DNA of 64,000 bases from an uncultured Desulfosarcina sp. GTDB taxonomy: Bacteria > Desulfobacterota > Desulfobacteria > Desulfobacterales > Desulfosarcinaceae. The position numbers and the translations under genes were made by a program. Location: assembly GCF_963668215.1 (NCBI RefSeq), contig NZ_OY764190.1, forward strand, positions 5,704,001-5,768,000, given 5' to 3'. The notes below the pieces were generated by a model. The model worked only from the letters and a program-made list of their open reading frames with translations, was not told the DNA's origin and searched no databases. Below are positions 53,196 to 62,113 of the stretch, piece by piece (position 1 is the first letter of the stretch; every line of letters starts with the position of its first letter).

Positions 53196-53347
53196 GGCTT
53201 GCAGGCAACGGGTGCTGGACCGCCCTTCCTCTTCTCGAAAGCCCGCCGTGATGCCTGGCGGATCTTTTCGACCGGCGCCCCTTCGTAGGCTTCCAGGCGT
53301 TGCAGGGGACTGTCCAGATGAATGTCGGCGGTGTGGATGAATTTCAT
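53192..53347 (-). pseudogene. Remnant of an SbcD/YhaO-type DNA-repair metallophosphoesterase
   Basis: Reading from ATG 53347 gives 51 residues beginning MKFIHTADIHLDSPLQRLEA, the N terminus of SbcD/YhaO-like exonucleases (usually IHTADLHLDSP..., with Asp/His metal ligands). After IRQASRRAFEK the match ends: the next residues, KRKGGPAPVACKP, end at a TGA that overlaps the EamA start. The rest of the phosphoesterase domain and the SbcC-type partner are absent. This looks like a truncated gene left by a rearrangement, with the EamA gene now directly coupled behind it. Confidence 0.7.
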
Positions 53348-53567
53348 GACGGTGCCCTGCTCTTTTTAATTCTCCCAAAAATTCGCGTGAGCATCCATAC
53401 CACACCTTGATGGGATTGTTAACGATACCATCACCAAAGGCCCCGGGTACCGTTGTGGATAGCCGTGCCGCCGGAAAAAGTTGACACCGGGCCAATGGTC
53501 GTTACGTTGCCTTTTACCGGCAACCATACGCCGGCTGGTCGACATGACAAACCAACGGAGGTCCCAC

Positions 53568-54494
53568 ATGAAAGTCTGTATTTTCGGCGCTGGCGGCGTT
53601 GGAGGCTATTTCGGCGGTCGTTTGGCACAGGCGGGTGTCGATGTAACCTTCATCGCCCGGGGCGCCCACCTTGCCGCCATCCTGGCCAACGGTCTGCACA
53701 TAAAGAGTATCGACGGCGATTTCGTTGTCCATCCCGCCAAAGCCGCGGCCTTGCCGGAAGCGGTCGGTGAGGTGGACGTCGTGCTGTGCTGTGTTAAATC
53801 CTGGCAGGTGGCCGAGGCCGCGGATCAAATGCAGCCCCTGGTAGGACCGAAGACACTGGTCATCCCCCTACTCAACGGGGTGGAGGCCCACGATATTCTC
53901 GCCCGATCCCTGGGTACCGAGCATGTGCTGCCCGGTCTTTGCAAGCTGATCACCATGATCGACAGCCCGGGGCACATTCGCCATGCCGGCGCCGCTCCCT
54001 ACCTGGCATTTGGTGAAGCGGACGGACGTCTGAGCCAGCGGGCACAGGAGGTGGCCCAACTGTTCTCCGGGGTCAGGGGAATGACCGTACATCTCTCCCG
54101 GAACATCACAGCCCAGCTCTGGCGCAAGTTCATGTTGATCGCTCCCTGGAGCGGAATCGGCGCCCTGACCCGGTCGCCGATCGGCGTGATCCGCAGCCTG
54201 CCGGAAACGCGGGCCATGCTGATGGATTCCATCCGGGAGGTTTACGACGTGGCGCGGGCCGGCGGCGTTCCGGTCGAAGAGAAAGCGATTAAAGATACCA
54301 TGGCCTTCATCGACGCACTGCCGGCTGAGGGAACCGCCTCGATGCAGCGGGACATCATGGCCGGCCGCCCTTCGGAGTTGCACGAGCAATGCGGCGCCGT
54401 TGTCCGGCACGGGGAGAAAAACAAGGTCCCGACGCCGGTCAACCGGCTGACCTACCACAGCCTTTTGCCCCAGGAGCAAATGGCCAGAAAATAG
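53568..54494 (+). CDS. Ketopantoate reductase family protein (PanE-like)
   Basis: A 308-residue NAD(P)-dependent reductase. The Rossmann motif is MKVCIFGAGGVGGYFGG, followed by VLCCVKSWQVAEAA and the C-terminal domain. The catalytic Lys is in LWRKFMLIAPWSG, but the two Asn that follow it in true PanE (KxxxNxxxN) are Ile and Ser here, so ketopantoate may not be the substrate. ATG 53568 follows CGGAGGTCCCAC. No pantothenate genes are near. Confidence 0.82.
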   Translation: MKVCIFGAGGVGGYFGGRLAQAGVDVTFIARGAHLAAILANGLHIKSIDGDFVVHPAKAAALPEAVGEVDVVLCCVKSWQVAEAADQMQPLVGPKTLVIPLLNGVEAHDILARSLGTEHVLPGLCKLITMIDSPGHIRHAGAAPYLAFGEADGRLSQRAQEVAQLFSGVRGMTVHLSRNITAQLWRKFMLIAPWSGIGALTRSPIGVIRSLPETRAMLMDSIREVYDVARAGGVPVEEKAIKDTMAFIDALPAEGTASMQRDIMAGRPSELHEQCGAVVRHGEKNKVPTPVNRLTYHSLLPQEQMARK

Positions 54495-54544
54495 CTGTCC
54501 GCAACCGGATCCACTCCGAAAAACGGTGCGTTGTACAGACGCGA

Positions 54545-55093
54545 CTATCGCTTATAGGTCCCGATCAGTTCCGCCTTGGCAAGTACATGCCCTTGCATGG
54601 CTTTTTCCAGGGCCGCTTTGGTCGGGCGATTCAAATCCCCTAAAACGGTATCCAGGGCATAGAGTTTGTGGAAATAGCGATGGCTGCCGATGGGCGGACA
54701 CGGTCCGCCGTAGCCGGTCTTTTTCCAGTCGTTCAAACCGGCCAGGGTCCCCGGGGCAAGGTCCGCATCCCTGACATTTTCCGGCAGCGAATCGACCGTT
54801 GCCGGCATGTTGTAAAGGACCCAGTGAACCCAGGTCATCTTTGGATTGGCCGGATCCGGGGCGTCGGGGTCATCGACAACCAGCGCAAAACTGCGGGTTC
54901 CTGCTGGGGCGCCGGACCACTGCAATGCCGGGGAAACATTTTCTCCATCGCAGGTATACTTTTTGGGAATACGCTGCTGGTTTTCGAAGCTGGGGGATGT
55001 CAGTTGCATCATGGTGTTCACCTCCTGGGCATGGCCTGAAATGGCAAGAAAAAAAAGGGAAACGGACATTAAAGCCAGGCACCGTTTTTTCAT
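54545..55093 (-). CDS. YbhB/YbcL family (PEBP/Raf kinase inhibitor-like) protein
   Basis: A 182-residue secreted or periplasmic protein. A signal peptide is visible (MKKRCLALMSVSLFFLAISG, cleaved near HAQ). The PEBP core follows: KYTCDGENVSPALQWSGAP, VDDPDAPDPANPKMTWVHW and PIGSHRYFHKLYALDT. Bacterial PEBPs have no settled function; they bind anions or phospholipid head groups. ATG 55093 follows GGGAGGG; an upstream longer frame would hide the signal peptide. Confidence 0.9.
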   Translation of the reverse strand: MKKRCLALMSVSLFFLAISGHAQEVNTMMQLTSPSFENQQRIPKKYTCDGENVSPALQWSGAPAGTRSFALVVDDPDAPDPANPKMTWVHWVLYNMPATVDSLPENVRDADLAPGTLAGLNDWKKTGYGGPCPPIGSHRYFHKLYALDTVLGDLNRPTKAALEKAMQGHVLAKAELIGTYKR

Positions 55094-55289
55094 AGGCCCT
55101 CCCGTAAAGCGATCGTTTTTGGTTTTGACCAGCAGAAAGATCGTCGAACGAAGGTCGTTGCGGACGAGATTCCAACCGTCAGCCGCCGGCAGTAAGATGC
55201 CCATTCAGCATGAATTAAGCGATACCAACCGTTGTGGATCGGCGTATCGTTGCGGGAAAATAGAACGAGCAGGATTTACGAGGTATCAT

Positions 55290-55424
55290 ATGTCAATCTC
55301 GTCGGAATGTAAAAAGGAAATCGGCCGGGAGGATGCCGCCTGGCAAAGGTTGGTGGCCCGCCATGGATCGAGGGTCGATGTGAGCGGCTATGCGCTGCTG
55401 GTCGACGTTTTGAGGGCAACGTAA
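55290..55424 (+). CDS. Small ORF (44 aa) coupled to the MFS gene
   Basis: ATG 55290 follows GAGGTATCAT. It encodes a polar 44-residue peptide (starts MSISSECKKEIGREDAAWQR) ending LVDVLRAT. Its TAA overlaps the ATG of the MFS gene (TAATG), a typical translational-coupling layout. No family is recognised. Composition is normal for the window, which supports it, but length alone is weak evidence. Confidence 0.45.
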   Translation: MSISSECKKEIGREDAAWQRLVARHGSRVDVSGYALLVDVLRAT

Positions 55425-56623
55425 TGCAAAACGGCACAGATCGCATCCGCGTTTTGATCACCTGCTCCCTGGCCGTCTTCTGGCCCGGATCGTTTCTTTT
55501 CGGTTTTCCCGGCGTCCTGCGTCAACACTGGCAGCAGGTGTTTGAAGCCGATGCAAGCGCCGTGGGCAAAACGGTGTTTTTCATTCTGGCGGGGGCCACC
55601 TGTGTTATGTACTTTTGCGGTCTTTGGCAGGAAAGATACGGACCGGGAAGATTGGCCGCCATCGGTTCCCTTTTGTGCGGCAGCAGCACCATCGGGCTGC
55701 GTTGGGCAGCGGGAATGGCCGAGGTCAATCTCTGGGCGTTTTGTGTGGGAGCAGCCTCTGCGTTCGTTTATCTGCCCGGACTGACCGTGGTCCAGCACTG
55801 GTTTCCCGAAAGGCGCGGGTTGGTTGCCGGCCTTTTCAATATGGCCTTCGGTCTGTCGGCAGCCATCATGTCCCCGGTATTCACCCTCTTTTTGTCGAAA
55901 TGGAGCTACGGGATATTGACCACGGCGGCAGGCAGCGCAGCGCTGGCCACCGGGCTGATCGCTTCGCGGTGGATCGCCTTTCCGACACAGTCGTTATCCA
56001 GGCAAGCGCCCATAGGGCATGAAGCTCCCACTGGCATTCAGGCTGGCGAAGCCCTGAAAAGCCGGGCCTTCTGGTGCCTCTGGCTGACCTGGGTTCTCGC
56101 CGGTGCAGCCGGTGTCAGCATGTTGGTGCTGGCCACCGGATTCGGCCTGACCCGCGGAATGGATCTTTCAAGCGCCGTCGTTCTGCTGACGGCGTTCAAT
56201 TTGACAAATGGATGCGGCCGGTTGATCAGCGGGTATTTTTCGGACCGTTTTGGTCGGTCCCGGACGATGGCAATCAGCTTCACCGCCGCCGGTATCGCCT
56301 ATCTGATCATGCCCCATGCGGCGACCCCATGGGGATGGGCCGTTATGGCAGCGGTAATCGGCTTTGCTTTCGGCACCATGTTTGCCGTTTCAGGCCCGCT
56401 GGCCGGAGATTGTTTCGGCATGGCGCACTTTGGAGCCATCTTCGGACTTGTTTTTACCGCTTACGGATTCGTAGCCGGACCCATCGGTCCGTGGTTGAGC
56501 GGCTATCTTCTGGATCGGACCGGGGGCAATTATGTTCTTGTCTTTTCCCTGCTCGGAACCATGTATCTGTTAGCCTCCGGATTGATCCTCCTTGTTCGGC
56601 CTTGGCGGGAGTGCCGGATATAG
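55424..56623 (+). CDS. Major facilitator superfamily carrier (OxlT/MCT-like)
   Basis: A 399-residue membrane transporter with about twelve hydrophobic helices. MFS signatures include YLPGLTVVQHWFPERRGLVAG and NGCGRLISGYFSDRFGRSRT in the cytosolic loops. The general layout resembles the oxalate/formate and monocarboxylate antiporter group. It probably exchanges a small carboxylate, which cannot be fixed. The 44-residue ORF upstream overlaps its start. Confidence 0.85.
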   Translation: MQNGTDRIRVLITCSLAVFWPGSFLFGFPGVLRQHWQQVFEADASAVGKTVFFILAGATCVMYFCGLWQERYGPGRLAAIGSLLCGSSTIGLRWAAGMAEVNLWAFCVGAASAFVYLPGLTVVQHWFPERRGLVAGLFNMAFGLSAAIMSPVFTLFLSKWSYGILTTAAGSAALATGLIASRWIAFPTQSLSRQAPIGHEAPTGIQAGEALKSRAFWCLWLTWVLAGAAGVSMLVLATGFGLTRGMDLSSAVVLLTAFNLTNGCGRLISGYFSDRFGRSRTMAISFTAAGIAYLIMPHAATPWGWAVMAAVIGFAFGTMFAVSGPLAGDCFGMAHFGAIFGLVFTAYGFVAGPIGPWLSGYLLDRTGGNYVLVFSLLGTMYLLASGLILLVRPWRECRI

Positions 56624-56740
56624 GGATTTTCCAACAATGAATACCTTGTCGACACGTCTGCATGCATGAATCACGATGACTCAAGTTTTTTGAAAACCAA
56701 CCGATTTTTACTTCTATCAATGCCGCGGGAAGGAAAAAAA

Positions 56741-57406
56741 ATGACACAGTCGATCAAGGACAAAGTGGCAGAACTGGAAAGCCACAATCGTCTCCTGACC
56801 AACAACCTTGTGGATGCCGTCTGGGTGATCAATGCCGGGAATTTGAAGTATGAATACGTTACCCCTTCCATTTACCGGTTCAGCGGATACACCGCCGAAG
56901 AACTCATCGGCAAGCCGATCACGCACCGATTCGTCGAAAAATCACAGGTCAAAGCCCTGGTAACCATAGAAATGTCTTTAGACCAATACGAAGACGGGGA
57001 TCGTGACGGTACTCGGACACTTGAAGTGGAGATGATGCACAAAAACGGTGGGACGTACTGGGTTGAAGTCAGGGCCAAACTGATGGAAGAGCCGGGCCGC
57101 CCACTCAAAATTGTCGGCATCACACGGGATATTACGCTCAGAAAAACGGCCGAGCTGAAGATGGAAGAACAGAACCGGGAATTGGCGGCCGCATTGGCGG
57201 AAAAAGAGCGCCTGCTGAAAGAGATCAAGGTACTGCAAAGCATGCTGCCAATCTGCAGCGGCTGCAGGAGAATCCGGGACGAATCCGGCAAGTGGTGGCC
57301 GCTGGATGCCTACGTCAAAGAGCACACCGATTCCGACTTCACCCACACCCTCTGTCCGGACTGCCGGGATGTCTATTACCCCGATAAAAAAAAATGTAAC
57401 CGCTGA
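56741..57406 (+). CDS. PAS-domain protein with C-terminal Cys motif
   Basis: A 221-residue soluble protein. One PAS/PAC domain covers about residues 20-135 (NNLVDAVWVINAGNLKYEYV, IVGITRDITLRK). A coiled coil (AALAEKERLLKEIKVLQSML) leads to a C-terminal module ICSGCRRIRDESGKWW and LCPDCRDVYYP with two CxxC pairs. No kinase or GGDEF domain is present, so it is a free-standing sensor or adaptor. ATG 56741 is preferred (AAGGA at 56730-56734) over 56666. A bidirectional terminator follows. Confidence 0.75.
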   Translation: MTQSIKDKVAELESHNRLLTNNLVDAVWVINAGNLKYEYVTPSIYRFSGYTAEELIGKPITHRFVEKSQVKALVTIEMSLDQYEDGDRDGTRTLEVEMMHKNGGTYWVEVRAKLMEEPGRPLKIVGITRDITLRKTAELKMEEQNRELAAALAEKERLLKEIKVLQSMLPICSGCRRIRDESGKWWPLDAYVKEHTDSDFTHTLCPDCRDVYYPDKKKCNR

Positions 57407-57472
57407 GAAAGGGATGGTTCTTAATTTCAGGAATGAAAGACGCCGTACGCTTTCATTCTACCTCACTCTCTT

Positions 57473-57507
57473 AAAGCCCCTGCAGTACATAGCGCTGCAG
57501 GGGCTTT
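57473..57507. terminator. Bidirectional terminator between convergent genes
   Basis: AAAGCCCCTGCAG (57473-57485) and CTGCAGGGGCTTT (57495-57507) form a perfect 13-bp stem with a 9-base loop. It lies between the PAS gene (+) and the large hybrid kinase (-) and would serve both strands. Confidence 0.9.
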
Positions 57508-57512
57508 CCTAT

Positions 57513-60500
57513 TCAGGAAGGTTCCAACACCTTGGCTTCGTCGAGTGCTTTACGGACCATTTTCGACAGTTCGTTTCTGGAAACCGGTTTGTGGGCGAAC
57601 GCTTTGAAGCCCATCTTAATGGCCATCTCGGCGTTGATCTTGTCGCTGTAGCCGGAGACAATAATCACCGGGATATCGGGGCGTATCTTCAGCAGTTCAA
57701 GGGCCAACGCATCACCGGCCATGTGGGGCATGGTAAAATCGGTCACCACAAGGTCGAACTGGTTCGGGGAGTTGCGGAAAAGCTCCAAAGCGTTTTCGCT
57801 ATTGAACGCTTTGGTCACAGTGTATCCAAGACCTGCAAGAATTTCACCATAGGCCTCGACCAGATCCTTTTCGTCGTCTAACAGGAGAATGGATTCGGTT
57901 CCAGTCAGATCGTACGGTGTTTCCTCTTCTTCTGACAAGGACTGAATGGTGGAGACCGGTATGAAAATTTCAAAACGGGTGCCCACGCCCACTTCGCTGG
58001 AGACGCTGATACCCCCGGAATAGTCCTTGATAATACCATGAATGATGGACAGGCCCAAACCGGTCCCTTCGTTTTTCGGTTTGGTCGTGAAATAAGGATC
58101 GAATACTTTTTCGAGCTTGTCAGCGGGAATGCCGTGGCCGCTGTCCGTCACGGATAATTGAATGTATTTACCGGCCTTGAGCATAAAAAGCCCCATGACC
58201 GTTTCCGATTGGAGGCTGACATTCTCCAGACGTACTTCCAGCTTGCCGCTTTTGTCATTCCGCATGGCATGATTGGCATTGGTGCATAGATTCATCAGGA
58301 TCTGATGAATCTGCGTCGCGTCACCGAAGATTCGATCCTCGGTTGCATTGAGGAAGTCGTAAATTTCTATTGTCGTTGGAATGGTCGCCCGCAGCAGTTT
58401 CAACACTTCCTTAACGATGGGAGTGACATTGATATTCGCTTTATTTGAGTCCGTTGCACGGCTGAAGGACAGGATCTGCTGAACCAGTTCCTTTGCCCGG
58501 TTTCCGGCCTGGAGCAGCTTCTCCAGGTAACCCTTGATTTGCGAATCGCTTTCCATCGCTATCGAAAGTTCGCTGTACCCAATGATTGCAGCCAATATAT
58601 TATTGAAATCGTGAGCGATACCTCCGGCAAGCACACCGATCGACTCCATTTTCTGGGCCTGCTGCAACTGCATCCGGATCTTTTTCTGCCGGGTTACATC
58701 GCGCAGGATGACGACGCTTCCAAGGGGTTTTCCGGACCTGTCCTTCCAGACACCGGCGCTCATGTCGATGTCAACGATATTTCTATTTTTATCGTACCGC
58801 TTGGTCTGCCATCCCAGAAAACCTTCGCCCCGAATCAGCTTGTCGAGCATCTTCCGGGTTTCCGGCCAGACTTCTTTCGGGACATAGTCGATGTTCTTGC
58901 CGGCCAAATCCTCCTGCGTCCATCCGAAAACACGCGTAAAGGCGGGATTGACAAACAGGACGTTGCCCTGCATGTCATAGGTTACGGTGGGGTCCGGTGA
59001 CGCTTCCATGATCGATCGGTAGCGCTCTTCGCTCGTTCGGATCTCATCTTCCCATCGTTTTCGCTGGGTAATATCGGGAAAAATGTTGAATGCCGCGATA
59101 AACACCCCATCATCGTTGTAAATCGGTATTGCGGTAACCGACTCCCATCGTATCGTGCCGTCGGCGTCTTTGACGATCAACTCCTGGCGGGTGGTTGGAA
59201 TTTCCTTCAGGGCTTTGAAAATCGGCCATTCTTCTTTCTTCAGTTTCGTATGGTCCGGCAGGTAGTATGTGTTCTTCGTTCGACACTCGGAAACATGTTG
59301 CCCGGTATAATTCTTGTGTTCCAATCCCAGCTGCTCGATCGCGGCCGAATTCGCATAAATAATGATTTGATCCACTGCATCGACGACACATATGGGATAA
59401 ACGGACTGCTTGATCACCGCTTCCAGAAGGGCGGTCTTATCGGCCAGTTCGTTCTTCAGTCGTTTGCGTTCCGTGATGTCTTCCAGGATGGCGATATGAT
59501 AGTTGGGCGTCTCCCCTTTGTTCCACATGGGCGACACCGTAAGCCGGCCCCAGATGATTGAGCCGTCTTTGTGAACAAACCGTTTATCGATCGTAAAAGA
59601 ATTGATCTGGCCCGATAGAAGCATCTTCCTTTTCGTCAAATCGTCGTCGATATCTCTCGGATGGGTGGTTTGGGCGACGGATAATTGCAGGAGTTCGCCG
59701 ACGGTATAGCCGACGATATCGGCATATTTCTGGTTGACCCGGACAAATGCACCGGTTGTCGAATCGGTGAGGGCGACACCCACGGCCGCCTGTTCGAAAA
59801 TAATTCGAAAACGCTCCTCGCTTTCTCTCAGATTCGCTTCTGCGTGCCTGCGTTCCGAAATGTCACGGACGATAATCAGGTCACAGAAATGGTTATTTAT
59901 ATTGATGCGTTTGGCATCCAGTTCGACCGGAAACTGGCGTCCATCTTTCGTTAGCAGTTCAATCTCGTAGTTGTAGGGCACGTGTTTGCCTTCCATGCGG
60001 TCCGCATACCGTTTGGCCACGAGCTTTCGGGATTTGGGGGCAACGAGTTTCAACAAATCGGACCCGACCAATTCGTCATGCGAATATCCCAGCATGGCAA
60101 TTAGAGCGGGATTGGCAAAGGAAAGCACCCCGTCAGTGACGATGGTGACGCCGGCCCTCATGTTGTTGGCCAACGCAGCGTATTTGGTCTCCGACTCCGC
60201 AAATTGTGCCTCGGCCCGCTTGCGATCGGTAATATCCTGGACGATGCCGAGCATACGGATGGCGTTTCCCCCGTCGTCCCGAAAAACATTGCCGGCAACC
60301 GCCAGCCACCGCACCGTACCGTCCGGCCACACGACACGATGATCGAGACTGTATTTCTTGACACCGGAGATGCAGGCGGCTTTTACCGCCTTGACCTTAT
60401 TGTGGTCATCCGGATGGACACAGCCGAGAAGATCGTCGAAGGTGCCGCCGAATGTTCCTTTGGATTTGCCCAGCAAGGATTCGGCCTGGTGAGAACAGTT

Positions 60501-61016
60501 CAGGCGACCGCTTTCGATATGCCACTCCCAACTCCCGATGCGGGTCGCCTGCTGGATATAATCGAAATGGTCGAGATCCCTGGGACTCAGGATGGGCCGG
60601 TCCACGCGATCCAGGTTCAGGGAAAAGGCCAAATCGGCACTGTCCCGTTCTTTGCCGGGCTGCGGGGTCGCGGTGTCCGACGCGATGGAAACCGTACAGG
60701 TTTTGCCGTACCGATCCTCGAAGGTGGACGTTCTTGCCTGCATGGCGGCGACGTCCGATACGGTTTTCGAGTCCTTGGATTTTTCGGGCGAAGGCAGGTC
60801 CCGGGCAGTCTTGCCGATCAATTCTTCCCGCCCATAGCCGGTGGCCGTGCAATAGGCATCATTGGCCATCAACCATCGCTGGCCTTCGTCCTTGACGAAA
60901 ATGGGATAGGGGATGTTGTTCAACAGGTCGAAGTGAAAACGTCGGGTCCGGGAGAGTTCGGATTCCAATCGCTTCACTCGTTTTTCCAGGGCCTCTCGGG
61001 ATAATGGTGCTGTCAT
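57513..61016 (-). CDS. Six-PAS hybrid sensor histidine kinase with C-terminal receiver domain
   Basis: A 1167-residue cytosolic sensor with no membrane helix. Six PAS domains run from about residue 25 to 780 (for example NIPYPIFVKDEG, TRIGSWEWHIESG, NMRAGVTIVTDGV, AAVGVALTDSTTG, VYPICVVDAVDQ, DPTVTYDMQGNV). The HisKA phosphoacceptor is H802 (GGIAHDFNNIL), the ATPase has DSGHGIPADKLEK and GTGLGLSIIHGI, and the receiver ends the protein (LLDDEKDLVEAYG, LVVTDFTMPHMAG). ATG 61016 has GGAG at good distance; an upstream extension is low-complexity. The signal is unknown. Confidence 0.92.
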   Translation of the reverse strand: MTAPLSREALEKRVKRLESELSRTRRFHFDLLNNIPYPIFVKDEGQRWLMANDAYCTATGYGREELIGKTARDLPSPEKSKDSKTVSDVAAMQARTSTFEDRYGKTCTVSIASDTATPQPGKERDSADLAFSLNLDRVDRPILSPRDLDHFDYIQQATRIGSWEWHIESGRLNCSHQAESLLGKSKGTFGGTFDDLLGCVHPDDHNKVKAVKAACISGVKKYSLDHRVVWPDGTVRWLAVAGNVFRDDGGNAIRMLGIVQDITDRKRAEAQFAESETKYAALANNMRAGVTIVTDGVLSFANPALIAMLGYSHDELVGSDLLKLVAPKSRKLVAKRYADRMEGKHVPYNYEIELLTKDGRQFPVELDAKRININNHFCDLIIVRDISERRHAEANLRESEERFRIIFEQAAVGVALTDSTTGAFVRVNQKYADIVGYTVGELLQLSVAQTTHPRDIDDDLTKRKMLLSGQINSFTIDKRFVHKDGSIIWGRLTVSPMWNKGETPNYHIAILEDITERKRLKNELADKTALLEAVIKQSVYPICVVDAVDQIIIYANSAAIEQLGLEHKNYTGQHVSECRTKNTYYLPDHTKLKKEEWPIFKALKEIPTTRQELIVKDADGTIRWESVTAIPIYNDDGVFIAAFNIFPDITQRKRWEDEIRTSEERYRSIMEASPDPTVTYDMQGNVLFVNPAFTRVFGWTQEDLAGKNIDYVPKEVWPETRKMLDKLIRGEGFLGWQTKRYDKNRNIVDIDMSAGVWKDRSGKPLGSVVILRDVTRQKKIRMQLQQAQKMESIGVLAGGIAHDFNNILAAIIGYSELSIAMESDSQIKGYLEKLLQAGNRAKELVQQILSFSRATDSNKANINVTPIVKEVLKLLRATIPTTIEIYDFLNATEDRIFGDATQIHQILMNLCTNANHAMRNDKSGKLEVRLENVSLQSETVMGLFMLKAGKYIQLSVTDSGHGIPADKLEKVFDPYFTTKPKNEGTGLGLSIIHGIIKDYSGGISVSSEVGVGTRFEIFIPVSTIQSLSEEEETPYDLTGTESILLLDDEKDLVEAYGEILAGLGYTVTKAFNSENALELFRNSPNQFDLVVTDFTMPHMAGDALALELLKIRPDIPVIIVSGYSDKINAEMAIKMGFKAFAHKPVSRNELSKMVRKALDEAKVLEPS

Positions 61017-61420
61017 GGTTGACTCCATTCGGCAAAACCGGCCATCGGGACGGGCCAATCTATTCAACCTTCTATTTGCTCTCCTCCGGTCCATTTCAAA
61101 ATGAAAGACCGGAAACAGATCAAGCTTTCGCGGCAGAAGGCAAAATTGATCCGCACGACGATTCGTTGTCTTTTGTCTGCGAATGGCGCAACATCAATGG
61201 GAGCGGCAATACGGAGGTGTCGCTGGAGATTCTCAACAGCCTGCCAGACCGTACGTCACGTCAAAAGAATGGGAGGAACGGAGTAACAGATGCTATTTTA
61301 ATATCACATTGTCGTCATAGCGACGAACCGGATGAACGATAAAGCGTTTCAACTGATTTCTATCATAACAGATTTTGGCCAGAGCGAAAGAGGTTGTTGA
61401 AAAAAATAACAGTGGGGACC
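61017..61420. other. Non-coding gap (404 bp), no gene seen
   Basis: Between the hybrid kinase start and the YkgJ-like gene end. Short open frames on both strands have no motif or ribosome site. No clear hairpin or repeat matches were seen. Confidence 0.5.
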
Positions 61421-62014
61421 CTATCGCGCCATGCGGTTGATCACAATCCCGTGGCTTTTGCCGAATTGCATGACCGCTTCGGGACGGTATTCTCCGGACA
61501 GATACGTTGCCAGAAAGGCGGGCGTCTCCAGCATAAACAGGATATAGGAAAGATGGCCGCTGTAGCCGTTGCCGTCCAACTTTTGCAGGGCTTTGATGGC
61601 CGCATCCCCCAGATCCATCACTTTTTTGTTGAGCACCGGATGCTGGCTTTGGCTGCATGTTTTGAGGGAATAGATCCTTCGGCAGGCAAAGGGACGCTGG
61701 TCGTAGATCATGCAGGCCCGGTTTTTCATCAGCAGCGGGCAGGCGGAAGGCTGATTGCGTTCCCGGCGCTTCATATCGGCGGCCAGGGCCTTTTTGACGG
61801 CCACCTGCCGGTTGCGCGGCAGCCGCTGGATACAGTCCTGGATCACCCTGCCCTCCAGGGTGGTGATGTGAATACTGCCCGCATCGGTACAGCAGAAGGC
61901 ACAGCCCTTGGCGCAGGCCGCCTCAGCCTTATAGGGCGCAGCAGCGGCCTCGAAATCGTCGTAAATGGATTGCAGTTGCTTAATTTTTTCTTCCATAGAA
62001 CCCATCATTATCAC
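61421..62014 (-). CDS. YkgJ-type cysteine cluster protein
   Basis: A 197-residue protein with the conserved CxxCC pattern (KGCAFCCTDAGSIHIT), then SACPLLMKNRACMIYDQRPFAC, a Cys-rich zinc- or Fe-S-binding signature of the UPF0153/YkgJ family. The function is not settled. The start is uncertain between 62014, 62005 and 61996, as no ribosome site is clear. A low-complexity repeat lies just upstream. Confidence 0.82.
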   Translation of the reverse strand: MIMMGSMEEKIKQLQSIYDDFEAAAAPYKAEAACAKGCAFCCTDAGSIHITTLEGRVIQDCIQRLPRNRQVAVKKALAADMKRRERNQPSACPLLMKNRACMIYDQRPFACRRIYSLKTCSQSQHPVLNKKVMDLGDAAIKALQKLDGNGYSGHLSYILFMLETPAFLATYLSGEYRPEAVMQFGKSHGIVINRMAR

Positions 62015-62042
62015 TGGGAAAAATGATGCGGCTGGAAGCCGC

Positions 62043-62102
62043 GCCTACCGTCCCTCATCCCTCATCCATCTTCCCTCTTCCATCATCCATCTCCCGCCCT
62101 CC
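62043..62102. repeat. GATGGAAGAGGGA low-complexity repeat, second site
   Basis: CCCTCATCCCTCATCCATC, TTCCCTCTTCCATCATCCAT and CTCCCGCCCTCC are the pyrimidine-rich strand of the unit in the 17707-17930 region. It lies between the YkgJ-like gene and the partial kinase. Confidence 0.55.
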
Positions 62103-62113
62103 GACCTCAGTCT

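Noticed and set aside
61101..61342. Short frames in the 61.0-61.4 kb gap
   Set aside because: No ribosome site, no hydrophobic or domain pattern.
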